64,000 nt of DNA, taken from assembly GCF_024758725.1 (NCBI RefSeq), contig NZ_CP096972.1, forward strand, positions 850,001 to 914,000, read 5' to 3'. Source of the stretch: Sphingomonas sp. SUN039 (lineage in GTDB: Bacteria > Pseudomonadota > Alphaproteobacteria > Sphingomonadales > Sphingomonadaceae). Below are positions 1 to 8,517 of the stretch, one piece after another (within the stretch, counting starts at the first letter, position 1; each line of letters starts with the position of its first letter). The position numbers and the translations under genes were made by a program. Below the pieces are notes generated by a model. That model was not told the DNA's origin. It worked only from the letters and a program-made list of their open reading frames with translations, and ran no database searches.

Positions 1-136
1 TGTTGCGCTTCATGCGGCCCGCCTCAATCCGAAAGATTGTCCCTTTATCGACGTGAGAACGGCGACTGAGGTCTTCCTGACTAAGATTCTGCTTTTCACG
101 GTAGTAGCGAAGCAGGATTGGATTGATGCGGGCCAT
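1..136 (-). CDS. XRE-family HTH regulator (partial, N-terminus only)
   Basis: The first 45 codons of a minus-strand gene that runs off the left edge. The translation starts MARINPILLRYYREKQNLSQ and continues with EDLSRRSHVDKGTIFRIEAG. This is the helix-turn-helix pattern of the Xre/Cro family (LSQEDLS..S.V....I..IE.G). The DNA-binding domain begins almost at the start codon, as in stand-alone XRE regulators. Whether a sensor or effector domain follows cannot be seen. The family call is confident; targets are unknown. Confidence 0.7.
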   Translation of the reverse strand, partial: MARINPILLRYYREKQNLSQEDLSRRSHVDKGTIFRIEAGRMKRN

Positions 137-364
137 ATGCGTCTCCGTGGGCTGTGGAGATAATATGACTACATACCGCTAGCTTATCTATAGGCGTTTA
201 CCCAAAAAACCACATTGATGCTAGCAAATCAAATCTCAGCTGAGATAATCGCTGCCGACAAATCTGCCGCTTCAAGCACGGTAAACGAGCCGCGAAACTG
301 AGCCACACACCACAATGCCTACGATTCTGCCAAGAAGGCCGTTCATACCGCGCCAGCGAATCGC
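137..364. other. Intergenic stretch, AT-richer than its surroundings
   Basis: No convincing gene lies here. The stretch separates the 5' end of the XRE gene from the 3' end of ruvX and must contain the XRE promoter, but I cannot assign -35/-10 boxes with confidence. The one structured element is a 14-base perfect palindrome, atctcagctgagat, at 233-246. Reading frames across it are short and lack coding character. Confidence 0.5.
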
Positions 365-823
365 TCAACTCGCCAGCCGATCCACTGCCCCCTGCAAAAT
401 ATAACTCGCCGCCAGCTTGTCGACCAGATCCGCCCGCCGCGCGCGGCTTGCGTCGGCATCGATCAGCGTGCGGGTGACGGCGGCGGTGGACCAGCGTTCG
501 TCCCACAGCAGGATGGGGAGGCCGAGTGCGTCCATATTGCGCGCGAAGGCGCGGGTGGACTGGGTGCGGGGGCTGTCGCTGGCGTCGAGATTGAGGGGCA
601 GGCCGATGACGATGCCGCGCACGGCCTGTGCCGCGATCAGCCGTTCGAGCGCCGCCTTGTCCGCCGCGAACTTCGTGCGCTTCACCAGCTCGGCGGGCGA
701 CGCGATGGTCCACATTGCGTCGCATAGCGCGGTGCCGATGGTCTTGGTCCCGACGTCGAGGCCGAGCAGGCGGCCGCGCTCGGGAAGGGTGTCGGCGAAC
801 GCGTTGGGGTCGGTGGTGATCAT
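365..823 (-). CDS. ruvX: RuvX / YqgF-family Holliday junction resolvase-like nuclease
   Basis: This 152-residue protein has the RNase H-like fold signature of the YqgF family. The first catalytic Asp sits in [12 protein letters not shown] (D23). [12 protein letters not shown] strand follows, then the [12 protein letters not shown] acidic motif near residue 107 and a C-terminal segment with a conserved Asp ([14 protein letters not shown]). The family is linked to 16S rRNA 5' end processing and was named for similarity to Holliday resolvases. Length matches the family (about 140-155 residues). It lies downstream of the DAHP synthase gene on the same strand, separated by a fold-back repeat. Confidence 0.93.
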   Translation of the reverse strand: MITTDPNAFADTLPERGRLLGLDVGTKTIGTALCDAMWTIASPAELVKRTKFAADKAALERLIAAQAVRGIVIGLPLNLDASDSPRTQSTRAFARNMDALGLPILLWDERWSTAAVTRTLIDADASRARRADLVDKLAASYILQGAVDRLAS

Positions 824-836
824 GACGCGCTATAGC

Positions 837-920
837 CCGTCATTGCGAGCGTAGCGAAGCAATCCATCTCGCCGCGCGCGAGTCTGGATTGCCGCGTCGC
901 TGCGCTCCTCGCAATGACGG
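837..920. repeat. Fold-back intergenic repeat (imperfect inverted repeat)
   Basis: Left arm 837-866 contains cattgcgagcgtagcgaagc. Right arm 885-920 contains a close reverse complement ending cgcaatgacgg. The arms pair with a few mismatches around an 18-base spacer. This is a family of short palindromic repeats common in sphingomonad and related alphaproteobacterial genomes. It fills almost the whole gap between the DAHP synthase stop and ruvX, so a transcript crossing it would carry a strong hairpin. There is no T-tract on either side, so it is not a typical intrinsic terminator. Confidence 0.75.
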
Positions 921-2294
921 CTAGGCCGCGACCTTGCGTCGGTCGTTCAACTCCGCGTTGAGCATTTCCGCCAGCGTAAAGGCCAGTTCCAGGCTCTGCG
1001 CCGCATTCAGCCGCGGGTCGCAATGCGTGTGGTAGCGGTCGGCGAGGTCGATCTCGGTCACGTCGACCGCGCCGCCGGTGCACTCGGTCACGTTCTGCCC
1101 GGTCATCTCGACATGGATGCCGCCACCGAATGTCCCCTCGGCGCGGTGGACCGCGAAGAAGCCGCGCACTTCGGCGAGGATGCGCTCGAACGGGCGCGTC
1201 TTGTAGCCGTTCGCCGCCTTCACGACATTGCCGTGCATCGGGTCGCAGCTCCACAGCACCGGATGCCCCTCGCGCTTTACCGCGCGGACGAGCGCGGGCA
1301 GGGCGCCCTCGATCTTGTCATGGCCGTAGCGCGTGATGAGCGTCATGCGGCCGGGCACGCGTCCCGGATTGAGCGTGTCGAGCAGGCGCAGCAGCACGTC
1401 GGGGGTCAGGCTCGGCCCCACTTTCATGCCCAGCGGATTGCCGATGCCGCGCAAGAACTCGACATGCGCGCTGTTCTCGAACCGCGTGCGGTCGCCGATC
1501 CACAGGAAATGCGCGCTGGTATCGTACCAGCCGCCGGTCAGCGAATCCTGTCGCGTCAGCGCCTGCTCATAGGGGAGCAGCAGCGCCTCATGGCTGGTGT
1601 AGAATTGCGTGCCCTTGAGCTGCGGCACGGTGTCGGGATTAATTCCGCAGGCGTTCATGAAATCGAGCGCTTCGCCGATGCGGTCGGCGACGTCGCGATA
1701 TTGCTTGGTCCACGGGCTACGGCCCATGAAATCGTGCGTCCAGGCATGAACCTGATGCAGGTTTGCATAGCCGCCCGCCGCGAAGGCGCGCAGCAGGTTG
1801 AGCGTCGCCGCCGACTGGTTGTAGGCCTGCACCATCCGCTGTGGATCGGGCGCGCGGCCCGCCGCCTCGAATGCGATGTCGTTGACGATGTCGCCGCGAT
1901 AGCTGGGGAGCGAGACGCCATCGAGTTCTTCGGTATCGGCACTGCGCGGCTTGGCGAACTGCCCCGCCATGCGGCCGAGCTTCACCGTCGGCAGCTTCGA
2001 CGCGAAGGTCAGCACCACCGCCATCTGGAGGATCACGCGGAACGTATCGCGGATATTGTTCGGGTGGAATTCAGCGAAACTCTCCGCGCAATCGCCGCCC
2101 TGAAGCAGGAAGGCGCGCCCGTCGACGACCTTCGCCAGCTCGTCCGTCAGCTCGCGTGCTTCGCCCGCAAACACAAGCGGCGGAAAGGACGACAGCGTCG
2201 TCGTCGCGCGGGTCAGCGCGTCGGCATCGGGGTAAGTCGGGAGCTGGCGCGCCTCATGCGCGGTCCAGCTCTGCGGGGTCCAGTTCGTCGCCAT
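921..2294 (-). CDS. aroG: Class II 3-deoxy-7-phosphoheptulonate (DAHP) synthase
   Basis: This enzyme condenses phosphoenolpyruvate and erythrose 4-phosphate in the first step of the shikimate pathway. The 457-residue protein starts [10 protein letters not shown], the usual start for plant-type (class II) DAHP synthases; the frame is open upstream but that extension is arginine-rich and non-homologous. Diagnostic motifs: [52 protein letters not shown] and [18 protein letters not shown]. The metal-site Cys, His, Glu and Asp are present. No chorismate mutase domain is attached. It lies 28 bases downstream of the TPR gene. Confidence 0.95.
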   Translation of the reverse strand: MATNWTPQSWTAHEARQLPTYPDADALTRATTTLSSFPPLVFAGEARELTDELAKVVDGRAFLLQGGDCAESFAEFHPNNIRDTFRVILQMAVVLTFASKLPTVKLGRMAGQFAKPRSADTEELDGVSLPSYRGDIVNDIAFEAAGRAPDPQRMVQAYNQSAATLNLLRAFAAGGYANLHQVHAWTHDFMGRSPWTKQYRDVADRIGEALDFMNACGINPDTVPQLKGTQFYTSHEALLLPYEQALTRQDSLTGGWYDTSAHFLWIGDRTRFENSAHVEFLRGIGNPLGMKVGPSLTPDVLLRLLDTLNPGRVPGRMTLITRYGHDKIEGALPALVRAVKREGHPVLWSCDPMHGNVVKAANGYKTRPFERILAEVRGFFAVHRAEGTFGGGIHVEMTGQNVTECTGGAVDVTEIDLADRYHTHCDPRLNAAQSLELAFTLAEMLNAELNDRRKVAA

Positions 2295-2322
2295 AGTGCG
2301 CGCGCCTATGCGCGCGTGGCGG

Positions 2323-3237
2323 CTATCGCGCAACTCCAAGGGTTTTTGCGGCGTCGTCAAGTTGAGCTTTCGCATCCGGATTTGCCGCCAATGCCGTCCG
2401 GTAAGCCGCCGCCGCATCGCTGCTCCGGCCCAGCGTCGCATAACTCCGCATCAGCATGATCCAGCCTTCGGCGTTCCGGGGGTTTGCTTTCAGTTTCGCG
2501 GCCAGCCCCTCGACCATGCCCGATATCATCGCTTCTTGCTGGCCCGAGGGGAGTTGCGACGCGGCACGCATCTGGTCGGTGCTGGGGCCGGGGATCGCGG
2601 CGGCAGCGGTGCCCGAGGGGACGGCGGGGCGCAGCGCGGCCAGTCGCGCTTTCACATCGATCTTGTCCTTTGCCCCGACGGCCTCGATCGTACGGCGGAC
2701 ATCGGCTTCCCATGGGGCCCCCGCAGGCGAATCCTTCAGCAGCGCGAACCAGTCCTCGATGGCGCCTTTGTGGTCGCCCGCCATGTCTTTCGACACGCCG
2801 ATGAAATACCGCGCGCGGGGATCCTTGGGGTCGAGCGCGACCGCCTTGTCGAATGCGGCGCGGGCATCGGCGGGGACATTGCCGGGGCCCGCCGTCACCA
2901 GCGCCTCGCCGAGTGACGACCAGTAATCGGCATTGTCGGGCTTCAGCGTTGCCGCCCGCTTGTACGCCATCGCTGCCTCGGCATAGCGCTGCGTCTGGAA
3001 GAACGACCAGCCGAGCATGCGCCACCCCTCGGCGTCGTTCGGATCGGTCTTCAGCTTGGCTTCGAGCGACGAGATCATCGCGCCGACGTCCTGCGGGCCG
3101 GTCGGCCCAGTCGCAGCGGCGGTGGGCACTTCGGGTGCGCGGTCGCGCCACAGCTTCACGCCGATAGCGCTGACGGCCAGAAGGGCGGCCCCAATCAGGG
3201 CAATACGGCTGAATCGGCGGGTGGTCGTGTCGCTCAT
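2323..3237 (-). CDS. Membrane-anchored TPR protein, CcmI/CycH-like (cytochrome c biogenesis type)
   Basis: A 304-residue protein with one N-terminal transmembrane anchor (about residues 10-28) and two blocks of tetratricopeptide repeats (about 55-160 and 230-300). The repeats show the pattern W.mLG.......Y..A...Y..A..L.P.... Its arrangement matches the periplasmic TPR part of CcmI/CycH/NrfG proteins, which deliver apocytochrome c for heme attachment. No other ccm genes are present. Notably it is divergent, with an 83-base gap, from an operon with a decaheme c-type cytochrome. The CcmI role is inferred from similarity and neighbourhood; a generic TPR scaffold is possible. Confidence 0.7.
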   Translation of the reverse strand: MSDTTTRRFSRIALIGAALLAVSAIGVKLWRDRAPEVPTAAATGPTGPQDVGAMISSLEAKLKTDPNDAEGWRMLGWSFFQTQRYAEAAMAYKRAATLKPDNADYWSSLGEALVTAGPGNVPADARAAFDKAVALDPKDPRARYFIGVSKDMAGDHKGAIEDWFALLKDSPAGAPWEADVRRTIEAVGAKDKIDVKARLAALRPAVPSGTAAAAIPGPSTDQMRAASQLPSGQQEAMISGMVEGLAAKLKANPRNAEGWIMLMRSYATLGRSSDAAAAYRTALAANPDAKAQLDDAAKTLGVAR

Positions 3238-3320
3238 GGCATTAGTGTCTAGCGCATCGATGCCGCGATGCTAGACTGCCCCGAAAGACAGGTCGCACTG
3301 GTCAGGGAAATTCGGGGGAC

Positions 3321-5855
3321 GTGCGCGCCGTGGGCGAGAGTTATCGCATTGCCATTGTGGGATCGGGACCGGCGGGGCTGAGCGCGGCGTCGCGTGCGGC
3401 GAAGCTCGGCCTCAGCCACATCCTGCTCGAAAAGACCGACCACCTCAGCGATACGATCTACAAATACCAGAAGGGCAAACAAGTGATGGCAACGCCGTCG
3501 CAGCTGGTGCTCCGCGCCGATCTGGATTTTGCGGCGGGCAAGCGCGAGGCGGTGCTCGAAACCTGGGACGTACAGACCGCCGCCAACGGCGTGGGTGTCC
3601 GCGAACAGGCCGAGGTCGTCGCTATCGAGGGGACGGGCGGGCCGATTGCCGGGTCGGTGCAACAGATCGTCACACGCGGTCGCGACGGCAGCTCTCAGAC
3701 GACCGAGCTGCAGCGTCATGCGCCGCCGTACCGGCTGAAGCTGTCCGACAAAACCGAAGTGATCGCCGACGCGGTCATTCTGGCCATCGGGACGCAGGGC
3801 AACCCCAATTTGATGCGCTGTCCGGGCGGCGACCTGCCGCACGTCCAGTACCAGCTCAACGATCCGGCCGAATATAACGACGAGCATATTTTCGTCATCG
3901 GCGGCGGCGATGCGGGGATCGAGAATGCGCTCGGTCTCGCAGCGGATGTGGCGCAGGGTAATGTCGTTAGCCTGGTCAATCGCGGCGCGGAGTTTTCGAC
4001 CGCCAAGGATGCCAATGTGAAGGCGTTGCTGGCAGCGCGCGACGCGGGGCGGATCATCATCCATGTCGAGTGCAACACCAGCGCGGTCGAACCGGGGACC
4101 ATCGTGCTCGACACGCGCGATGGCGAGCTGCGCGTCAAATGCGACCGAATCATCGCGCGCATGGGCTCGGCCCCGCCGCGCGGCTTCGTCGAAGGGTGCG
4201 GAATCGAGTTCTCTTCGAACGACCGGCTGGCGTTTCCGAAACTCTCGCCGACGTTCGAGACGACCGCGCCCGGCATTTTCGTCATCGGCGCGCTCGCGGG
4301 CTATCCGCTGATCAAGCATTGCATGAACCAGGGCCATGACGTGGTCGAGTTCATCAACGGCAACACCGCGCTGAAACCGGCGGACGAGCCGATCCTCGAG
4401 GCCAAGTTTGCCGGACTTCCGGGGTGCAAGTCGGTCGACGAATGGCTCGAGCTCTTGCGCTCGAACATCTCGATCCTCGAAGGCATGTCCCCCTTGCAGA
4501 TGCGCGAATTCATGCTCGACAGCGAGGCACGCTTCTACAAGCGCGGCGCGACGATCTTCGAAAAGAACGCGCCGGGATCGTCGCTGTTTGCGATTGCCAG
4601 CGGGTCGGTGCTCGTCGAACTCGGCGGTGGTGCAACGGTCCCCATCGAAACGGGATCGATCTTCGGCGAGGTCGGCCTGATTTCCGGACGGCGGCGGGGC
4701 GCGACGATCACCGCCGCCGAGGACACTTTGTGCGTCGAAATCTCGCGCACCGCCGCGCTCAAGCTCCAGTCGCAGGTGCCCGCCGCGCGGCGGACGATCA
4801 CGCGCATCGGCATCGAGCGCCAGCTGCTCCAGATGTTCGGTTCGGGCCTGACCAAGGAGGACGTCGCAGAGGTCGTCGCGGGTGCCGAGGTGGTCGGCGT
4901 CAAGGCCGGCGACAATGTCATCACCGAGGGCGAGGAGGGCGACGACATCTATGTCGTCCGCACCGGATCGATGGTCGTCGAAAAGAAGATCGGCGGCAAA
5001 CCGGTGTTCCTGTCGTATCTGCCCGCAGGTTCGTTCGTCGGCGAAATGGCGCTCATCGCGGGCGGTCGGCGTACGGCATCGGTCAAGGCGGCGATCAAGT
5101 CCGAAGTCATCAAGCTGCCGGGCGCGGCGTTCAAGGAACTGCTCGCGCGCAAGCCCGCGCTCCTCGAAAAAGTCCGCCGCGACATGGCCGCGCGGCAGGA
5201 CGTCAACGCGTTTATCGAGGCCAAGAAGGACAGCTTCTCGGGCGTCGTCGACATGTATTCGAACGTCGCGACTTTCCTTGTCGATCAGGGTGTCGGCGAG
5301 GCGACCGACGTGCTGCTGATCGACGAGAACCTGTGCGTAGGCTGCGACAATTGCGAAAAGGCGTGCGCGGATTCGCACGAGGGTCTCTCGCGCCTCGACC
5401 GCGAGGCGGGGCGCACCTACGCGCATCTGCACGTGCCGACATCGTGCCGCCACTGCGAACACCCGCATTGCATGGCCGACTGCCCGCCCAATGCGATCCA
5501 CCGTGGGCCGGACGGCGAGGTGTTCATCGACGACACTTGCATCGGCTGCGGCAATTGCCAACGCAACTGCCCGTACGGCGTCATCCGTATGGACGCCAAG
5601 CCGCCGAAAAAGCCGTCGCTGCTCAACTGGCTGCTGTTCGGCAGCGGTCCTGGTCCGGGCGAACCATCGAAGGCCTGGAGCTATGCCAACGCCGAACCCG
5701 GCGTCGAAAAGGCCAAAAAGGCGATCAAGTGCGACATGTGTTCGGGGATCGAAGGCGGCCCCGCCTGTGTCCGCGCCTGCCCGACGGGTGCCGCAATCCG
5801 CGTTGCACCCGAAGAGTTCCTGACGGTCGCGCGGCTCGATGGGGGTGATGCCTGA
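3321..5855 (+). CDS. FAD/NAD(P) oxidoreductase fused to two cNMP-binding domains and a 4x[4Fe-4S] ferredoxin module
   Basis: An 844-residue three-part fusion starting with GTG (a GGGGGA sequence lies just upstream). Residues 8-340 form a thioredoxin-reductase-like flavoprotein with two dinucleotide folds, GSGPAG at 14-19 and GGGDAG near 195; the CxxC redox pair of true thioredoxin reductases is absent. Residues about 400-500 and 520-640 are two CRP/PKA-type cyclic-nucleotide-binding domains. Each keeps the phosphate-cassette Glu and a following Arg (FGE at 448-450 with RRGATI; GEM with E575 and RRTASV). Residues 672-820 carry 16 cysteines in four ferredoxin motifs (CVGCDNCEKAC, CRHCEHPHCMADCP, CIGCGNCQRNCP, CDMC...CVRACP), as in DmsB/HybA/NrfC subunits. 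It overlaps the next gene by one base. Inferred: a cytoplasmic NAD(P)H-linked electron-transfer subunit gated by a cyclic nucleotide. Confidence 0.85.
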   Translation: MRAVGESYRIAIVGSGPAGLSAASRAAKLGLSHILLEKTDHLSDTIYKYQKGKQVMATPSQLVLRADLDFAAGKREAVLETWDVQTAANGVGVREQAEVVAIEGTGGPIAGSVQQIVTRGRDGSSQTTELQRHAPPYRLKLSDKTEVIADAVILAIGTQGNPNLMRCPGGDLPHVQYQLNDPAEYNDEHIFVIGGGDAGIENALGLAADVAQGNVVSLVNRGAEFSTAKDANVKALLAARDAGRIIIHVECNTSAVEPGTIVLDTRDGELRVKCDRIIARMGSAPPRGFVEGCGIEFSSNDRLAFPKLSPTFETTAPGIFVIGALAGYPLIKHCMNQGHDVVEFINGNTALKPADEPILEAKFAGLPGCKSVDEWLELLRSNISILEGMSPLQMREFMLDSEARFYKRGATIFEKNAPGSSLFAIASGSVLVELGGGATVPIETGSIFGEVGLISGRRRGATITAAEDTLCVEISRTAALKLQSQVPAARRTITRIGIERQLLQMFGSGLTKEDVAEVVAGAEVVGVKAGDNVITEGEEGDDIYVVRTGSMVVEKKIGGKPVFLSYLPAGSFVGEMALIAGGRRTASVKAAIKSEVIKLPGAAFKELLARKPALLEKVRRDMAARQDVNAFIEAKKDSFSGVVDMYSNVATFLVDQGVGEATDVLLIDENLCVGCDNCEKACADSHEGLSRLDREAGRTYAHLHVPTSCRHCEHPHCMADCPPNAIHRGPDGEVFIDDTCIGCGNCQRNCPYGVIRMDAKPPKKPSLLNWLLFGSGPGPGEPSKAWSYANAEPGVEKAKKAIKCDMCSGIEGGPACVRACPTGAAIRVAPEEFLTVARLDGGDA

Positions 5856-6727
5856 TGGCAACGCGCGTCTCCGTGCAGAATCGTGTCCGCGCCTCCGCAC
5901 ATGAGGGATTTTTGACGCTCGGTGGATCGCTTTGGGCGAAGATTGTGCTCACGATCTCGGTCGTCGTGCTCGGCATCTACATCCTGCACGATCCGCAACC
6001 GCGCCCGAACGGGGGGACATGGTACGGCTATACGCTCGGCACCATCGGCGCGCTGCTCATCCTGTGGCTCACTGCGCTCGGCATTCGCAAGCGCGCAATG
6101 ACACGGGGGCGCTGGTCGCTGAAGAGCTGGACTTCGGCGCACGTCTGGCTGGGGTTGAGCCTGATCGTCATCGGTACGCTGCATACCGGCTTCCAGTTTG
6201 GCTGGAATGTCCATACGCTTGCCTATGCGCTGATGATGCTGGTCATCGTGTCGGGCCTGTTCGGCGTGTTCGCCTATGCAACGCTGCCGCGCGTCCTGTC
6301 GGACAACCGCAACGAGACAACAGAGCCGCAGATGCTCGAACAATTGCGCTCGGTCGACCGCCAGCTGAACGAGGCGGCGCAGCCGCTGGGACAGGACCAT
6401 GCCGATCTGGTTCGTGCCAGCCTCGAACAGGATCCCTTCGGCGGCGGGCTGTGGGCGCGGCTCTCGGGCAATTATCCGCGCTGTACGACGCGCGCGGCCA
6501 AGGCAGCGATCCGTAGCGAAACAGCCTATAAGCCGCGCACCGGCGACGACCCGCTCGAAAAGATCGACGCGTTGCTCGAACGCAAGGAAGCAGTACTGGC
6601 GCGCGTGCGGCGGCATTTGCGGATCAAGGCGCTGCTGGAGGTGTGGCTTTACGTCCATGTGCCCGTCACCTTCGCGCTCATCGCGGCGCTCTCCGCGCAC
6701 ATCTTCTCCGTATTTTTCTACTGGTAG
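5855..6727 (+). CDS. Diheme b-type cytochrome membrane protein
   Basis: A 290-residue membrane protein with about five transmembrane helices: about 28-46, 58-78, 94-114, 119-145 and 262-288, with a soluble loop of roughly 110 residues before the last. Helix 3 carries His96 and His110; the last helix carries His268 and His282. Both pairs are 14 residues apart, the spacing expected for two hemes stacked across a four-helix bundle as in quinol-oxidising cytochromes b. His120 is a further candidate ligand. It sits between the ferredoxin-fusion gene and a periplasmic decaheme gene, so it is the natural membrane link between them. No specific family is recognised; function is inferred. Confidence 0.7.
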   Translation: MATRVSVQNRVRASAHEGFLTLGGSLWAKIVLTISVVVLGIYILHDPQPRPNGGTWYGYTLGTIGALLILWLTALGIRKRAMTRGRWSLKSWTSAHVWLGLSLIVIGTLHTGFQFGWNVHTLAYALMMLVIVSGLFGVFAYATLPRVLSDNRNETTEPQMLEQLRSVDRQLNEAAQPLGQDHADLVRASLEQDPFGGGLWARLSGNYPRCTTRAAKAAIRSETAYKPRTGDDPLEKIDALLERKEAVLARVRRHLRIKALLEVWLYVHVPVTFALIAALSAHIFSVFFYW

Positions 6728-6734
6728 GGGCGGC

Positions 6735-8456
6735 ATGAGTTTCGTCATCCGCACTGTGTCGCGCACCGCCGACGGACGCGAGATCGTCCGCCCGGTAACG
6801 CTGGCACAAGACAGCATTGCCATCGGGCGCGATGCGTCGAACGATGTTCACCTCGCCGATCTGGCCGTCGAACCCTTTCATGCGCGGCTGACGCTGATCC
6901 CCGGGGGCAAGTTGCGCGTCGAGAGCGTCGGCGGTCTGGGCTTCGCGCTCGACGGGCGAACGACGCAGCGAGCCGAAGTCGACCCTGATAAGGGCGCGGA
7001 ACTCCGCTTCGGCGGGCATCTCCTGACCATCGGTTCGGACGGTGACAATGTGATCGTCCGGGTCGAGCGGACGGCGGCGGTGTCGGATGCGACCGGTGAC
7101 AAGGACGAACGAACCGCGTTCTCGTTGAAAGGGCTGCTCCCTGGCAAACGCACCGGCGCATGGACATTCGCAGCGCTGGTGCTTGCCGCGTTCCTGATCG
7201 CGCCCCTGTGGAGTTGGGCAAGCTACAGCACTGCCAAGACGCGCCCCGCCGGATTCCACGCCGACACCGCTTGGTCGTCGGGGCCGCTGTCGAAGGCGCA
7301 CCACGCGCTGGAGGGGAATTGTCAGGCCTGTCACGACAAGGCGTTCGTGTCGGTCGAGGATAGCAAATGCGTCGCCTGCCACACTGGCGTTCACGACCAC
7401 GCCGACCCGAAGCGGCAGGTTGCCGCCATGGCCGCGCCCGATTTCGGCAAGTCGGTCGGCAACGCGTTCAAGGTCGCTTTCGGCAAACCGACCGGCCAAC
7501 GCTGCGTCGATTGCCACAGCGAGCATGAGGGCGCGGGGCCGATGCCTGCCACCGCGCAAGCCTTTTGCACCGATTGCCATGCCACGATGAAGGCGCGGCT
7601 GCCCGATACAAAGTTGGCGAATGCAGGCGATTTCGGGCGCGACCATCCGGCCTTCACGCCGCTGCGCGTCGATGGCGGGCTGAAATTTCCGCACGATACG
7701 CACTTGTCCAAAGTGAACGGTGTCGCGCGCATGGCACAGACGATGCCCGCCGACTTCGGCGGCAAGCGCGACGGCCCGGGGATGGTCTGTGCCGATTGCC
7801 ACTCGCCGACTGCCGACGGGGTCCGGTTCCTGCCCGTCGATATGGAGAAGAACTGCCAGTCGTGCCACTCGCTCGGCTACGACCGCGTCGCGGGCACGGT
7901 TCGCACGCTGAAGCACGGCGATGTCGCACAGGCGGTTGCCGATGTCCGTGCGCTGGGCTGGCGTCCGACAGTCGCGCCATCGATGCTGGCCGGGCGGCGT
8001 CGGCCGGGCGAAAATGCCCCGGCGTCGCAAGGCGCGCGTCCGGCTTCTGCGGACGCGCTCTTCGTTCGCGGCGGCGCGTGTTACGACTGCCATGTCATCG
8101 AACGGACCGGCGATGCCGCGACCAACGGGTGGCGCGTCGCCAAGGTGACGCAGCCGATGCGCTTCATGGCCAAGGGCTGGTTCGACCACAAAGCCCACGC
8201 AACCGAAAGCTGTTCGTCGTGCCACAATGCTGCAGCGTCGAAGAGCGCCAGCGACCTGCTGATTCCCGCGATCGGCGCGGTTGGCGACAAGAACGGGGCG
8301 ACGTGCCGCAGCTGTCACGGCGGCGAAGCGTCGGCCAGCAAAGTGCCGTCGTCATGCGCGATGTGCCACGACTATCACCTCGACAGCCAGGCCCCGTGGC
8401 GACCCACGGGGGCCGCGCGGCGCACCATCGCCTTGGCAGAGCGACGCAAACCTTGA
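6735..8456 (+). CDS. FHA domain - transmembrane - decaheme c-type cytochrome
   Basis: The start MSFVIRTVSR was chosen because it lies seven bases after the cytochrome b stop; the frame is open further upstream. Product: 573 residues. Residues about 1-110 form a forkhead-associated (FHA) phosphopeptide-binding domain (IGRDASNDVHL, then HARL and an LTIGSDGDN strand). One helix at about 140-160 (AALVLAAFLIAPLWSWASY) spans the membrane. The rest, from residue 196 to about 545, has ten CxxCH heme-attachment motifs: CQACH, CVACH, CVDCH, CTDCH, CADCH, CQSCH, CYDCH, CSSCH, CRSCH and CAMCH (C541). The N-terminus should be cytoplasmic and the hemes periplasmic. This domain pairing is unusual. Ser/Thr-phosphorylation sensing is inferred from the FHA domain. 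Confidence 0.85.
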   Translation: MSFVIRTVSRTADGREIVRPVTLAQDSIAIGRDASNDVHLADLAVEPFHARLTLIPGGKLRVESVGGLGFALDGRTTQRAEVDPDKGAELRFGGHLLTIGSDGDNVIVRVERTAAVSDATGDKDERTAFSLKGLLPGKRTGAWTFAALVLAAFLIAPLWSWASYSTAKTRPAGFHADTAWSSGPLSKAHHALEGNCQACHDKAFVSVEDSKCVACHTGVHDHADPKRQVAAMAAPDFGKSVGNAFKVAFGKPTGQRCVDCHSEHEGAGPMPATAQAFCTDCHATMKARLPDTKLANAGDFGRDHPAFTPLRVDGGLKFPHDTHLSKVNGVARMAQTMPADFGGKRDGPGMVCADCHSPTADGVRFLPVDMEKNCQSCHSLGYDRVAGTVRTLKHGDVAQAVADVRALGWRPTVAPSMLAGRRRPGENAPASQGARPASADALFVRGGACYDCHVIERTGDAATNGWRVAKVTQPMRFMAKGWFDHKAHATESCSSCHNAAASKSASDLLIPAIGAVGDKNGATCRSCHGGEASASKVPSSCAMCHDYHLDSQAPWRPTGAARRTIALAERRKP

Positions 8457-8517
8457 CGCGCACCCCCTAAAAGCGTCACATTCCCCATCCGTAACGGCTG
8501 GAGAGGGGCGCCGTGCC

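Noticed and set aside
233-246. Palindrome atctcagctgagat considered as a defined operator
   Set aside because: Single copy, position relative to a promoter unclear; mentioned only in the intergenic entry.
198-725. Minus-strand frame overlapping ruvX
   Set aside because: Out-of-frame shadow of ruvX; Arg-rich with no motif.
1023-2459. Long plus-strand frame opposite DAHP synthase
   Set aside because: No recognisable domain, and the opposite strand encodes a complete conserved enzyme.
3249-5900. 883-codon open frame on the minus strand opposite the flavoprotein fusion
   Set aside because: Arg/Asp-rich low-complexity translation typical of antisense frames in GC-rich DNA; the plus-strand frame has clear domains over the same bases.
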